From: Aquificaceae bacterium
GTDB taxonomy: Bacteria; Aquificota; Aquificia; Aquificales; Aquificaceae
Assembly: GCA_027049085.1 (NCBI GenBank)
Contig: JALTVH010000110.1
Coordinates: 1-5,142 of the forward strand
Length of the DNA: 5,142 nt
Reading direction: 5' to 3'
Made by a program: the position numbers and the translations under genes. Of the stretch, positions 1 through 5,142 are shown in pieces. The notes beneath the pieces are model-generated. The model saw only the letters and a list, made by a program, of their open reading frames with translations. It had not been told where the DNA came from and did no database searches. Positions within the stretch are counted from its first letter, which is position 1. Each line of letters begins with the position of its first letter.

Positions 1-617
1 GGGCACACGTGCGCGACTTCCTCATCCGCGCAGGAACGCTGATCTTTGCAGCATCGGTGGTCATCTGGCTCCTGCTCAACACACCCCCCGGAGTCAAAAA
101 TCCGGGAGAGAGCGTTGCAGGTGCGGTTGGCAGAGCCCTCGTGCCTGTCTTTGAGCCGATCGGCATTGATGACTGGCGGGCAACCACCTCTCTCATACCC
201 GCCTTCCTTGCCCGTGAGATAGTGATCAGCTCAATGGGAACGATCTTCACCGCAACGGGCGAATCACCTGAGGTTGAAGAATTTGATTTTAAAGATTCTT
301 TAGTTTCTCAAGTGACCGCCTTCGGCGGTGCTTTAAAGGAGTCAATAACATCACTCCTGACTCTCAAGATAGTCACCATCACAGAGATAGAAGAGGAAGG
401 TGACGATACCTTCCGATCAATGGTCCGCGAAAAGTTCACGCCCGAAGGCGCCCTCTCCTTCATGATATTCATCCTCATATACACCTCCTGCCTCGGGACC
501 TTTGCGGTGATGACCCGTGAGATAGGCAAGAAGCGGGCGATCCTCTTTCTTGCCTACAGCTTTGTCATGGCCTGGACGGTCGCCTTCCTCGTTTACAGAA
601 CAACCCTGCTGTTTTAG
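1..617 (+). CDS. feoB: Ferrous iron transport protein B, C-terminal part (5' end outside window)
   Basis: FeoB moves Fe2+ across the inner membrane, driven by an N-terminal GTPase domain that lies outside this window. The reading frame starts at base 3 and gives 204 residues ending at TAG 615-617; the GTG at base 9 is internal, because the family sequence continues upstream. Visible are a membrane segment (RAGTLIFAASVVIWLLL), the family-typical stretch IGIDDWR followed by AFLAREIVIS (usual form FLAKEVVV), a polar, acidic insert of about 60 residues, then two membrane segments: one with the conserved Cys in IYTSCLGT (usually YxPC) and a last one ending AWTVAFLVYR. The Uma2 gene begins 9 bases after the stop, with no terminator between them. 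Eight of its ten Arg codons are CGN, unlike the AGR-rich genes that follow, so it may have a different origin. The family call is strong. Confidence 0.93.
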   Translation, partial: AHVRDFLIRAGTLIFAASVVIWLLLNTPPGVKNPGESVAGAVGRALVPVFEPIGIDDWRATTSLIPAFLAREIVISSMGTIFTATGESPEVEEFDFKDSLVSQVTAFGGALKESITSLLTLKIVTITEIEEEGDDTFRSMVREKFTPEGALSFMIFILIYTSCLGTFAVMTREIGKKRAILFLAYSFVMAWTVAFLVYRTTLLF

Positions 618-626
618 ATTATTTGT

Positions 627-1190
627 ATGCCAGTCAGTGAAAAGTTCTGGACCTACGAAGATTATCTGAAGCTTGAGGACGATAAAAGGTACGAGATTGT
701 GGAGGGAGGTCTTTTAATGGCACCCGCACCAATTCCATACCATCAAGTAGTCTCAAGGAACCTTGAGTTTATGATGTGGGATTATGTGAAGAAAAAGAGA
801 CTTGGCGTTGTTCTATACGCACCCATTGACGTGGTCCTTGACCCTCATAACGTCTTCCAGCCTGATATAGTGTTTATTTCTGAAAAGAGAAAGGAAATCA
901 TCGGAGATAAAGCGATCAACGGTGCACCTGACCTTGTGGTGGAAATAGTTTCGCCCTCAACCCTGGGAAGGGATACGGTCCTCAAGAGGAGCATTTACGA
1001 AAAGTCAGGCGTCAGAGAGCTCTGGCTCGTTTATCCCGACATGAAGTGCATAGAGGTTCTAACCCTCGGAGATGAGGGCAGGTACACCCTCCACGACGAG
1101 GCGTGCCTTGAAAAAGAAGGCCCCAAGGTTTCCTCAAAAATAATCAAAGGCTTCAGAGCCGACCTGAAGGAAGTCTTTGAAACTTATTAA
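627..1190 (+). CDS. Uma2 family (DUF820) PD-(D/E)XK nuclease-fold protein
   Basis: A 187-residue protein with the full Uma2 pattern: N-terminal WTYEDYLKLEDDKRYEIVEG (Glu23/Glu26), QPDIVFI with Asp80, PDLVVEIVSPST with Glu106, then RDTVLKRSIYEKSGVRELW with Lys120 and Tyr124, and LVYP. Asp80, Glu106 and probably Lys120 are the candidate metal-binding and catalytic residues of the PD-(D/E)XK fold. Length is normal for the family. The substrate is not known for most members; many are annotated as putative restriction-like endonucleases, and no partner methylase or antitoxin lies beside this one. The ATG lies 9 bases past the feoB stop with no clear Shine-Dalgarno, so it is probably co-transcribed with feoB or weakly translated. 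Its last 38 bases overlap the convergent minus-strand gene. All nine Arg codons are AGA or AGG. Confidence 0.9.
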   Translation: MPVSEKFWTYEDYLKLEDDKRYEIVEGGLLMAPAPIPYHQVVSRNLEFMMWDYVKKKRLGVVLYAPIDVVLDPHNVFQPDIVFISEKRKEIIGDKAINGAPDLVVEIVSPSTLGRDTVLKRSIYEKSGVRELWLVYPDMKCIEVLTLGDEGRYTLHDEACLEKEGPKVSSKIIKGFRADLKEVFETY

Positions 1191-2211
1191 CCAGTCCCTC
1201 AAGCTTCTCTGGATTCATTCCGCTCAAAGAGATATCCGCATCGGGATGGCCGTAGAGGTTGCAGAGAGTGATTATCTTGGTGTCGGTATGTTTTTTGAGG
1301 AGTCTTATGACAAAGTCTGTCCTGTAGCAGTGAACGCCGATCATGAGCGTCAGGTCATGCTTTCCGTGGAGGATTGATATATGAGGATTGGGCGGATCGA
1401 TCTCCCTTGCGGGATCAAAGTTCTTGTTCTTTGGTCTGTAATCGGGAAGGATGTGCACGTTCATATTGGGAAAGAGGTCTTTGAGCTTTCTAACAAGCTC
1501 TGCCTTCCTCCTTGACTCTTCGTTCCAGCTCCAGAGAACGAGCGGTCCAACAATTATCGTTGGTCTCTGAGCCTCAAGGAGTGAGGATACAGCCTCCTCA
1601 AGGGCTTCCTGGTAGCTTACTTTCTGCCCCTTTATAAATCCGATGTTCTTGTCCTGTTCCTTGACAATGGGAAGCCTTGTTCTGTCCTCCTCGGGACCTG
1701 AAACAACCTTGGGAATCTTGTAGTACTCAGGGATAAATGCGCCCAGTGCAGGTGCTGGCTCGGGCCTTTCCCTCTTTTCCCTTTCCCTGTGGTCCTCAAC
1801 CTTCTCCTTAAGGGAAAGGATCTTTTCCGAGTCCTCAACAAAGAGGTCAAGCTCAACCTGAAACTCGCCGTGGTAGGCTTTTTCCTCTTCCTCAACGCCA
1901 AGGTCGTAGCAGGTCGTCCCGATTATGTCTATTAGAACGCCGTTTGCGCCCCAATCCTTTGCCTTTCTGAAGATCTCATACCTCTTTTCATAAAACTCGT
2001 AACAGCAGTGGCCTATGTAGGTGTAGCCGTTTTCAGCGCACCACTGGAGTGTGTCTCTGAGCATCTCAAAACTCGTTATCGTTATTGGTATCATTCCCCT
2101 CTCATAGGCCATCCTGTAGAGGTCTCCCACTGTGCATCCACCGCACTCACCGCAGTCATCGGTGTGCCTGTAGTCACACCAGGCAGGCTTGGCACAGTAG
2201 GGCAGGAGCAT
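1153..2211 (-). CDS. DUF116 domain + CODH/ACS epsilon (CdhB)-like domain protein; true N-terminus probably upstream
   Basis: From ATG 2211 this is 352 residues. Residues 1-105 match DUF116: LLPYC, then a Cys cluster C6, C12, C20, C23, C26, further Cys at 58, 69, 70 and 101, and motifs YIGHCCYEF and IDIIGTTCYDLG. Such clusters suggest a bound metal or Fe-S centre (inference). Residues about 106-195 are a charged, Pro-containing linker. Residues about 196-345 resemble the CdhB (CO dehydrogenase/acetyl-CoA synthase epsilon) Rossmann-like domain: PTIIVGP, DLTLMIGV, then KIITLCNLYGHPDADISLS. No CODH catalytic subunit is in the window, so a CODH role is not implied. The frame stays open upstream (ELNKIIGSIGGSLKENIKKAKV before Met1) and looks like real domain sequence, while ATG 2211 has AAGG only 2 bases away. 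The protein therefore probably starts at CTG 2274 or is made as a fusion to LplA by frameshift. Function is not known. Confidence 0.8.
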   Translation of the reverse strand: MLLPYCAKPAWCDYRHTDDCGECGGCTVGDLYRMAYERGMIPITITSFEMLRDTLQWCAENGYTYIGHCCYEFYEKRYEIFRKAKDWGANGVLIDIIGTTCYDLGVEEEEKAYHGEFQVELDLFVEDSEKILSLKEKVEDHREREKRERPEPAPALGAFIPEYYKIPKVVSGPEEDRTRLPIVKEQDKNIGFIKGQKVSYQEALEEAVSSLLEAQRPTIIVGPLVLWSWNEESRRKAELVRKLKDLFPNMNVHILPDYRPKNKNFDPAREIDPPNPHISILHGKHDLTLMIGVHCYRTDFVIRLLKKHTDTKIITLCNLYGHPDADISLSGMNPEKLEGLVNKFQRLPSGRL

Positions 2212-2270
2212 AACCTTGGCTTTTTTGATGTTTTCCTTGAGGGAACCGCCTATGCTCCCGATTATCTTAT

Positions 2271-3356
2271 TCAGTTCTTTTTTTTTAAACCGAGTTCCTT
2301 GGCCTCAGTCTTCCTGAGGGGAAACATTACAGCCTCAACGAAGTCATCGGGAGTGAGGTTCACGCTCTCAAAGGATACACTGCCAAAGAAGTCCCTTATA
2401 CGCCTCTCAATCTGGTCTATGGGAGTCTGCTTCAGATACGCCTCAAGGTCGTAAATGAGCCTTTTGGGATTTACAAAGAAGTCCCCGTTTATCACCACCT
2501 GCTCAAGGATATTCTTCTCTGTGTCAACCTTTGCCGAAACCCTCAGAGTTCCGCCAGGACAGCGGTAGATGCCAAAGAGCATTTCCTGCGTCTCATGTGC
2601 CCTCTTGACGTTGTATATCCAGTCCTCGCTCCTGTAATAATCCTTCTTTTCCTCAAGGAGCTTCTTCTCTTCCTCAGTAAGATCATCCCACTCGGTCTCA
2701 ATGCCGAACTCTTCTTCAAAGGCTCTCACGAATGCCTCAAAGACCTCCTCGTCGCTTGGCACCCGCCCGATCTCTCTTTTCACCCACGTTACCCTGTCTT
2801 CCGCAGCCTTAATTCCCTTGGAGGTGAGCTTCTCAACGGGGATCTGCAGGGACTTGAGCATCCTCTCAACGTTGAAGTCAACGAGCACGGTTCCCTGATA
2901 GAGGAAGGCGTTTCCCTCAAAGACGCCGCCCGTTCCCGATATCTTCTTGCCCTCAACCTCAATGTCGTTTCTCGGGCGAAACTCAGCTTTTATTCCGAGA
3001 GTGTTGAGAGCCTTTGCTGCCGCTCTGCATATCTTTGCGGTGATCTCCTCATAGCTCAGGTTTCCGAGCTCTTCCCTTGTTGCAATAACCTCCCAGCCGT
3101 ACTGAGTCTCATCAAAGTAAATGGCTCCACCGCCCGTGATCCTCCTTCCCACCTCAATTCCTTCCCTGCTCGTGTATTCTTCCCTCACTTCCTGCTCAAC
3201 CGCCTGATGGTAACCCACAAGAACACACTCTGGCTTGAACTTAAGAAACCTTATGGTGCTCGGGATCTTTCCCTCGGACCTGAGCTCAAGCATTATCTGG
3301 TCAAGGGCGATGTTTTCGTTGTGGGGGCGCTCCCCTGTATAGACAACTCTCCACAT
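2271..3356 (-). CDS. lplA: Lipoate--protein ligase A family protein
   Basis: This 361-residue protein is expected to activate lipoate with ATP and attach it to a lysine of acceptor proteins such as GcvH or E2 subunits, in the cytoplasm. Residues 1 to about 200 form the BPL/LplA/LipB catalytic domain: lipoyl-AMP loop RRITGGGAIYFDE (71-83), then NDIEVEGKKISGTGG (130-144), where Lys138 is the expected catalytic lysine. The stretch SKGIKAAEDRV is typical of LplA. About 260-350 resembles the LplA C-terminal accessory domain (GTLRVSAKV through DLEAYL), so this is the long one-chain form. The ATG at 3356 is well supported by GGAGG 6 bases upstream and a TATAAT box. The 3' end carries an A9G run just before TGA 2273-2271, which may shift ribosomes into the downstream DUF116 frame. 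The acceptor protein is not in the window. Octanoyl transfer is an alternative specificity. Confidence 0.92.
   Translation of the reverse strand: MWRVVYTGERPHNENIALDQIMLELRSEGKIPSTIRFLKFKPECVLVGYHQAVEQEVREEYTSREGIEVGRRITGGGAIYFDETQYGWEVIATREELGNLSYEEITAKICRAAAKALNTLGIKAEFRPRNDIEVEGKKISGTGGVFEGNAFLYQGTVLVDFNVERMLKSLQIPVEKLTSKGIKAAEDRVTWVKREIGRVPSDEEVFEAFVRAFEEEFGIETEWDDLTEEEKKLLEEKKDYYRSEDWIYNVKRAHETQEMLFGIYRCPGGTLRVSAKVDTEKNILEQVVINGDFFVNPKRLIYDLEAYLKQTPIDQIERRIRDFFGSVSFESVNLTPDDFVEAVMFPLRKTEAKELGLKKKN
2272..2300 (-). other. Candidate -1 frameshift site (dnaX-type A AAA AAG) joining lplA to DUF116 gene
   Basis: Minus strand 2286-2277 is A9G. In the lplA frame it reads TTA AAA AAA AAG AAC TGA, so A AAA AAG (2283-2277) is in the correct register for a -1 slip, with the stop 3 bases on. 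AAGGA (2300-2296) lies 12 bases upstream, inside the range of SD-like stimulators known from dnaX. A slip gives 360 LplA residues followed by 374 residues starting ELNKIIG, total 734. I see no strong stimulatory hairpin downstream; only a weak GGGA/TCCC pairing begins 17 bases after the site. A single missing A in the assembly would look the same. Confidence 0.5.
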
Positions 3357-3362
3357 CTCCTT

Positions 3363-3367
3363 CCTCC
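3363..3367 (-). promoter_or_regulatory. Shine-Dalgarno of lplA
   Basis: Minus strand GGAGG lies 6 bases before ATG 3356, followed by a second GGAG directly next to the ATG. It fixes the start of the ligase gene. Confidence 0.8.
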
Positions 3368-3375
3368 GAAAAGCA

Positions 3376-3381
3376 ATTATA
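3376..3381 (-). promoter_or_regulatory. Probable -10 box of the lplA-DUF116 operon
   Basis: A perfect TATAAT on the minus strand, predicting transcription start near 3369 and a leader of only about 13 bases that contains the Shine-Dalgarno. No good -35 is seen at 16-18 bases (TAAATA at 17), so a -35-independent or activated promoter is possible. Confidence 0.5.
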
Positions 3382-3396
3382 CAAAAGTGTAGAACA

Positions 3397-3408
3397 TATA
3401 TTTAAATA
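3397..3408 (+). promoter_or_regulatory. AT-rich palindrome and probable -10 region of the lipoprotein operon
   Basis: TATTTAAATA (3399-3408) is a perfect 10-bp palindrome. It overlaps two -10-like hexamers on the plus strand, TATATT (3397-3402) and TAAATA (3403-3408), placing transcription start near or at GTG 3411/3414. The same bases sit where the -35 of the divergent lplA promoter should be. It could be a shared core-promoter element or a small operator; I cannot tell which. Confidence 0.4.
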
Positions 3409-3410
3409 CT

Positions 3411-3881
3411 GTGGTGACTCAAATCATCAAAGGGCTTCCGATCCTGTCCCTCTTGATCCTTTCCTGCTCTTACTATGGAGAGGTTAAAAATGTAGGGAGG
3501 TGCACTGTAAAGGACCTTCCCTACGGGAAGGTGGGGAGGATTGAAGTCACTTGCAACGGCGGCCTGATCAGGATCGTTTACGACAACGACCCTGAGGGAA
3601 GGGACGAATTTATAAAATCCGTTGAGGGAAAACAGCTAAAGAGAGTCAAGTACAGAAAGATAGACCCCTACTACATGATGTCAGCGGATGTTGAGATGGA
3701 CGGCTATGCTGTTGAGGAGGTCTGGGAGGGCGAGGGCATAAGGCTTGAGGCCTTTGAGTTCTTCACGGAAGGCGGAAGAGTCTGCTACGACTGGGAAGAG
3801 GGATACCGTCTCCAGATGACCCTCGGAGGTGATAAACTTGTTCTCCTTGATGAGAACTGGGAAGGAACGGAGTGCAGGTGA
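3411..3881 (+). CDS. Putative small lipoprotein with four further cysteines, family not recognised
   Basis: A 156-residue protein of no family I recognise. Residues 1-18 look like a lipoprotein signal: short n-region with Lys7, hydrophobic GLPILSLLILS, then Cys19 in an acceptable lipobox (I-L-S-C). The mature part is acidic and polar, probably beta-rich, with Cys31, Cys48, Cys125 and Cys155, enough for two disulfides if exported (inference). Start codon is GTG 3411 or GTG 3414; a stop (TAG 3390-3392) lies just upstream in frame, and no ATG occurs before residue 89. There is no Shine-Dalgarno, and the AT-rich -10-like sequence sits directly before the start, so a leaderless mRNA is possible. 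The TGA (3879-3881) overlaps the next start as TGATG, implying coupling to the acetyltransferase gene. Anchoring in the membrane facing the periplasm is predicted only from the signal. Confidence 0.75.
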   Translation: MVTQIIKGLPILSLLILSCSYYGEVKNVGRCTVKDLPYGKVGRIEVTCNGGLIRIVYDNDPEGRDEFIKSVEGKQLKRVKYRKIDPYYMMSADVEMDGYAVEEVWEGEGIRLEAFEFFTEGGRVCYDWEEGYRLQMTLGGDKLVLLDENWEGTECR

Positions 3882-4387
3882 TGATAAGGAAGGCTGTTCT
3901 AAGGGATGCCCAGGCGATCCACGACCTGATAAACCTATACGCACGCAAGGAACTCCTCCTTCCCAGGAGCCTTGCCTCAATCTATGAACACATCAGGGAC
4001 TTCTGGATCTATGAGGAAGAGGGCAAAATAATAGCCTGCTGTGCTCTCCAGGTTCTGTGGGAAGACCTTGCGGAAGTGAGGAGCCTTGCTGTGTTGCCCG
4101 AGAGGAGGGGAAAGGGCATAGGGAGGAGGCTGGTGAGTGCCTGCCTTGAGGAGGCCCGCCAGCTCGGAGTTAAAAAAGTTTTTTCCCTTACTTATGAGAG
4201 GGAATTTTTTGAGTCCCTTGGCTTCAGGGAAATCAAAAAGGAAACCCTCCCCCAGAAGGTGTGGACCGACTGTGTGAACTGTCCCAAGTTGCCTACCTGT
4301 GACGAGATAGCGGTGATCAGGGAAATTGGCGGAAATGGAGAGAGGACTCTTGAAGAGCTTCAGAGACTACATGAAGGAAAAGGCTGA
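3881..4387 (+). CDS. argA: Short ArgA-type N-acetyltransferase (GNAT), probable N-acetylglutamate synthase
   Basis: A 168-residue single-domain GNAT protein. It matches the short stand-alone N-acetylglutamate synthase-like family that lacks the amino-acid-kinase domain of classical ArgA. Such proteins acetylate glutamate with acetyl-CoA in the first step of arginine synthesis. Visible features are N-terminal MIRKAVLRDAQAIHDLI, LLPRSL (26-31), EDLAEVRSLAV (61-71), the acetyl-CoA loop RRGKGIGRR (75-83), FFESLGF (109-115) and the C-terminal WTDCVNCPKLPTCDEIAV with Cys131, Cys134 and Cys140. ATG 3881 is preferred over GTG 3872 or 3878, because family members begin MIRKA, GGAG (3869-3872) is 8 bases upstream, and it forms a TGATG overlap with the lipoprotein stop. 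The tail after the Cys motif (about 20 residues) overlaps the MidA start. Another amine substrate cannot be excluded. Confidence 0.85.
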   Translation: MIRKAVLRDAQAIHDLINLYARKELLLPRSLASIYEHIRDFWIYEEEGKIIACCALQVLWEDLAEVRSLAVLPERRGKGIGRRLVSACLEEARQLGVKKVFSLTYEREFFESLGFREIKKETLPQKVWTDCVNCPKLPTCDEIAVIREIGGNGERTLEELQRLHEGKG

Positions 4388-5142
4388 GGCCTACTACACC
4401 TCTCCCCACGAAAAGTTCTCAGCCGGCGGTGACTTCTTTACCGCTCCTGAGCTTGACAGAGCCTTTGGCTATGGGATAGCTGACTTCATTGCACCCCTGA
4501 TTGAGGGTTTTAACCATCCCGTTATCCTTGAGCTCGGGGCAGGCAGAGGTTTGATGGCAAAGGATATCCTTGCCTTTTTAAAAGAGAACCGTCCCGACCT
4601 CTTTGACCGTCTTGAGTACAGGATCTACGAGCTTAGCGAACCCCTCAAAGAGACTCAGAAAAAGGTTCTCGGCGAATTCCCGAATGTAAGATGGATTAAT
4701 GATATTGAGCCCTTTGAGGGAATAGTAGTTTCCAACGAGTTTTTTGATGCTCTTCCCGTGCATGTTATCAGGGGAGATTCGGAGCTTTACATAAGCGATG
4801 GGGGCGAGGAGGTATGGCTTAGCATTGAGAGCGGGGAGATAAGAGACTTTAGAGAGAGGATGGGCTACAGCGGTCTTGACCAGAGGATAGAGGTTCCCCT
4901 TGATGGTGTGAGGTTTCTCCTGAAGGTCGCAGAGAACCTCAGGCGGGGATACAACCTCGTTATTGACTACGGTTATACTTCCGAAGAGATCGGAAAGTAT
5001 CCTGAGGGAACGGTTATGGGATATAAAAAACACAGGGCTGTGGGCGATATTATCTCTGAAGAGATGATGGACGTCACCGCTCACGTTAACTTTTCCGCCC
5101 TGATGGAATATGGCAGAGACGCAGGTCTTGAGACGATCCTCT
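4335..5142 (+). CDS. MidA/NDUFAF7-family (DUF185) SAM-dependent methyltransferase, 3' end outside window
   Basis: 269 residues are visible and the gene runs off the window end. Family motifs in order: SFRDYM (8-13), GGDFFTAPEL with FG (31-45), SAM motif I ELGAGRG (66-72) then DIL, the acidic motif YELSEPL (98-104), the MidA signature SNEFFDALPVH (133-143), LVIDYGY (208-214), YPEGTVMGYKKH (222-233) and DVTAHVNFSAL (246-256). The mitochondrial relative NDUFAF7 dimethylates an arginine of a complex I subunit; the bacterial target is unknown, so a respiratory target is inference. The N-terminus is about 10 residues shorter than usual. ATG 4335 (AGGGA 11 bases upstream) or TTG 4350 (GGAG 9 bases upstream) keep SFRDYM, whereas ATG 4371 would start inside that motif. 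From 4335 the gene overlaps the acetyltransferase by 53 bases, so the two are translated from one message. Confidence 0.9.
   Translation, partial: MERGLLKSFRDYMKEKAEAYYTSPHEKFSAGGDFFTAPELDRAFGYGIADFIAPLIEGFNHPVILELGAGRGLMAKDILAFLKENRPDLFDRLEYRIYELSEPLKETQKKVLGEFPNVRWINDIEPFEGIVVSNEFFDALPVHVIRGDSELYISDGGEEVWLSIESGEIRDFRERMGYSGLDQRIEVPLDGVRFLLKVAENLRRGYNLVIDYGYTSEEIGKYPEGTVMGYKKHRAVGDIISEEMMDVTAHVNFSALMEYGRDAGLETIL

Noticed and set aside
315..329. Perfect hairpin ACCGCC-TTC-GGCGGT as a terminator
   Set aside because: It is inside feoB coding sequence, encodes part of VTAFGGAL, and has no T-tract after it.
627..1190. Uma2 protein as half of a toxin-antitoxin or restriction system
   Set aside because: No small partner gene or methylase lies next to it; neighbours are feoB and the convergent minus-strand gene.
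1153..2211. Calling the DUF116-CdhB-like gene a carbon monoxide dehydrogenase subunit
   Set aside because: Only the C-terminal third resembles the epsilon subunit, no catalytic CODH or ACS gene is present, and the neighbour is a lipoate ligase.
2008..2454. Plus-strand open frame across the lplA-DUF116 junction
   Set aside because: Antisense to both real genes, low-complexity translation of the A/T run, no family signal.
1570..2660. Repeated CCTCAAGG-like words on the plus strand as a dispersed repeat
   Set aside because: They are frequent Leu-Glu/Leu-Arg codon pairs (CTTGAGG on the coding strand) in many frames and spacings, explained by codon use.
2595..3392. Long plus-strand open frame (265 codons) opposite lplA
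   Set aside because: It is fully antisense to a well-supported ligase, has no recognisable domain or ribosome site and is a shadow of its codon pattern.
4578..5084. Minus-strand open frame of 168 codons
   Set aside because: Lies inside midA, whose motifs are continuous in the plus strand.

Overview
The window is protein-coding almost throughout and looks bacterial. It has Shine-Dalgarno-led starts, a TATAAT-type -10 box, a lipoprotein signal peptide and bacterial-type FeoB, Uma2, LplA, short ArgA and MidA families. Arg codons are mostly AGG/AGA, ATA is common, and the proteins are rich in Glu, Lys and Arg. These traits suggest a thermophile. An Aquificota-like or similar deep-branching thermophilic bacterium is my guess, at low confidence, and no marker gene here settles it.

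Layout. Bases 1-617 (+) are the 3' end of feoB (Fe2+ transporter). Its Arg codon use differs from that of the other genes. A complete Uma2-family nuclease-fold gene follows at 627-1190 (+). Two tightly linked genes then run leftward on the minus strand: a lipoate--protein ligase (2271-3356) and, downstream of it, a protein with an N-terminal Cys-rich DUF116 domain and a C-terminal domain resembling the CODH/ACS epsilon subunit CdhB (stop at 1153). The 3' end of this second gene overlaps the convergent Uma2 gene by 38 bp. A 54-bp divergent intergenic region (3357-3410) separates lplA from a rightward operon: a small Cys-containing lipoprotein (3411-3881), a short ArgA-type GNAT acetyltransferase (3881-4387, coupled by TGATG) and a MidA/NDUFAF7-type methyltransferase (from about 4335, cut by the window end). 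No stretch longer than 54 bp lacks a gene, and I see no RNA gene, mobile element or CRISPR array.

The most interesting point is the lplA-DUF116 junction. The DUF116 frame stays open upstream of its first ATG (2211) for about 31 codons. The first 22 of these going upstream read as a sensible N-terminus of the domain but contain no ATG, GTG or TTG. They run straight into an A9G run at the end of lplA. There the lplA frame reads A AAA AAG, the dnaX-type -1 slippery heptamer, with an AAGGA 12 nt upstream and the lplA stop 3 nt downstream. A -1 shift would make a 734-residue LplA-DUF116-CdhB-like protein. Alternatives are one base missing from the homopolymer in the assembly (the gene would then be a plain fusion), or re-initiation at a CTG overlapping the lplA stop.

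Taken together, the minus-strand pair looks like a lipoylation module with an added Cys-rich, possibly metal-binding part. The plus-strand operon joins an envelope protein of unknown role to arginine biosynthesis and a probable protein arginine methyltransferase.
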